A DNA stretch of 6,101 nucleotides from contig DVHM01000018.1 in the NCBI GenBank assembly GCA_018712125.1, forward strand, positions 1 to 6,101, given 5' to 3'. Made by a program: the position numbers and the translations under genes. The notes under the pieces are model-generated. The model was not told the DNA's origin, did not search any database, and was given only the letters and a program-made list of their open reading frames with translations. The stretch is from Pullilachnospira_A gallistercoris. Lineage in GTDB: Bacteria > Bacillota > Clostridia > Lachnospirales > Lachnospiraceae. This document shows, piece by piece, positions 5,952 to 6,101 of the stretch (its first letter is position 1; every line of letters begins with the position of its first letter).

Positions 5952-5962
5952 AAAAAAAGTTG

Positions 5963-5991
5963 TTGACATGGCAGCGAAGATGTGATATCTT
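5963..5991 (+). promoter_or_regulatory. strong plus-strand promoter, rRNA-operon type
   Basis: A perfect TTGACA (5963-5968) is followed after 17 bases by TATCTT (5986-5991, 4 of 6). Just upstream are a run of seven A (5952-5958) and other A/T tracts, like an UP element. The surrounding sequence and the leader that follows are typical of clostridial rRNA promoters. The predicted start is near 5998. Confidence 0.65.
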
Positions 5992-5997
5992 ATAGAA

Positions 5998-6101
5998 GTT
6001 GCTGATGCGACAGCGACACAACCTTGATAACTGAACAGTGAAACAACCTTGAAAGATTCTAAGAGAATTTTTATTCTTACGAGAAGAACTGTCGGATCTT
6101 C
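5998..6101 (+). other. probable rRNA operon leader, cut by the window edge
   Basis: There is no reading frame here. It begins with a GTTGCTG/CAGCGAC stem (5998-6004 with 6011-6017, one G-U pair). CCTTGATAACTGAACAG (6022-6038) follows, resembling the conserved boxA-type TTGAAAACTGAACA motif of Firmicute rRNA leaders and spacers. ACAACCTTGA occurs twice (6018-6027 and 6043-6052). Further hairpins are at 6052-6072 and 6074-6085. The mature 16S start is not in the window, so a tRNA or 5S operon remains possible. Confidence 0.55.

Noticed and set aside
5762..5953. 63-codon minus-strand frame between the regulator and the rRNA-type promoter
   Set aside because: It overlaps the regulator's promoter and the AT-rich inverted repeats, matches no family, and lacks a convincing ribosome binding site; it is likely chance.
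1..6101. CRISPR array, insertion sequence, tRNA or phage attachment site
   Set aside because: No regularly spaced repeats, transposase, terminal inverted repeats with target duplications, or tRNA cloverleaf were seen on either strand.

Overview
The window looks like chromosomal DNA from an anaerobic Firmicute, most likely a clostridium of the Lachnospiraceae type. This rests on strong AGGAGG-type ribosome binding sites, near-consensus sigma-A promoters, the protein families present, and an rRNA-type promoter and leader at the right edge. The genus cannot be fixed from the sequence alone.

Left part (1-2379): the end of one ABC exporter-type half-transporter, whose start lies outside the window, overlaps the start of a second complete one by an ATGA. 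The pair probably forms a heterodimeric permease/ATPase. A weak hairpin and a good sigma-A promoter follow. That promoter now drives only a remnant of a nitroreductase gene (2508-2655): about 28 N-terminal codons joined, out of frame, to about 21 C-terminal codons, with the middle of the gene gone.

Centre (2656-5066): a compact three-gene operon encodes thioredoxin, a single-domain rhodanese, and a CoA-disulfide reductase fused to a C-terminal rhodanese. The set suggests handling of sulfane sulfur (polysulfide, persulfide, CoA-persulfide) or of low-molecular-weight disulfides. Its promoter has a perfect TATAAT, almost no -35 element, and a perfect 15-bp palindrome (TGTGACAATGTCACA) centred about 40 bp before the predicted start. 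This is the layout of a class II Crp/Fnr-activated promoter.

Right part (5067-6101): a Crp/Fnr-family regulator is encoded convergently on the minus strand, 21 bp from the end of the reductase gene. Its recognition helix carries the R-E-x-x-x-R pattern that in CRP reads GTGA/TCAC, so it is the natural candidate to bind the operon palindrome. Upstream of it is an AT-rich region of about 200 bp with several inverted CAAAATT-type motifs. After that a plus-strand promoter (TTGACA-17-TATCTT) begins what looks like an rRNA operon leader; the structural RNA lies beyond the window.

The most interesting unit is the regulator, palindrome and sulfur-redox operon taken together: a probable self-contained redox or sulfane-sulfur response module.
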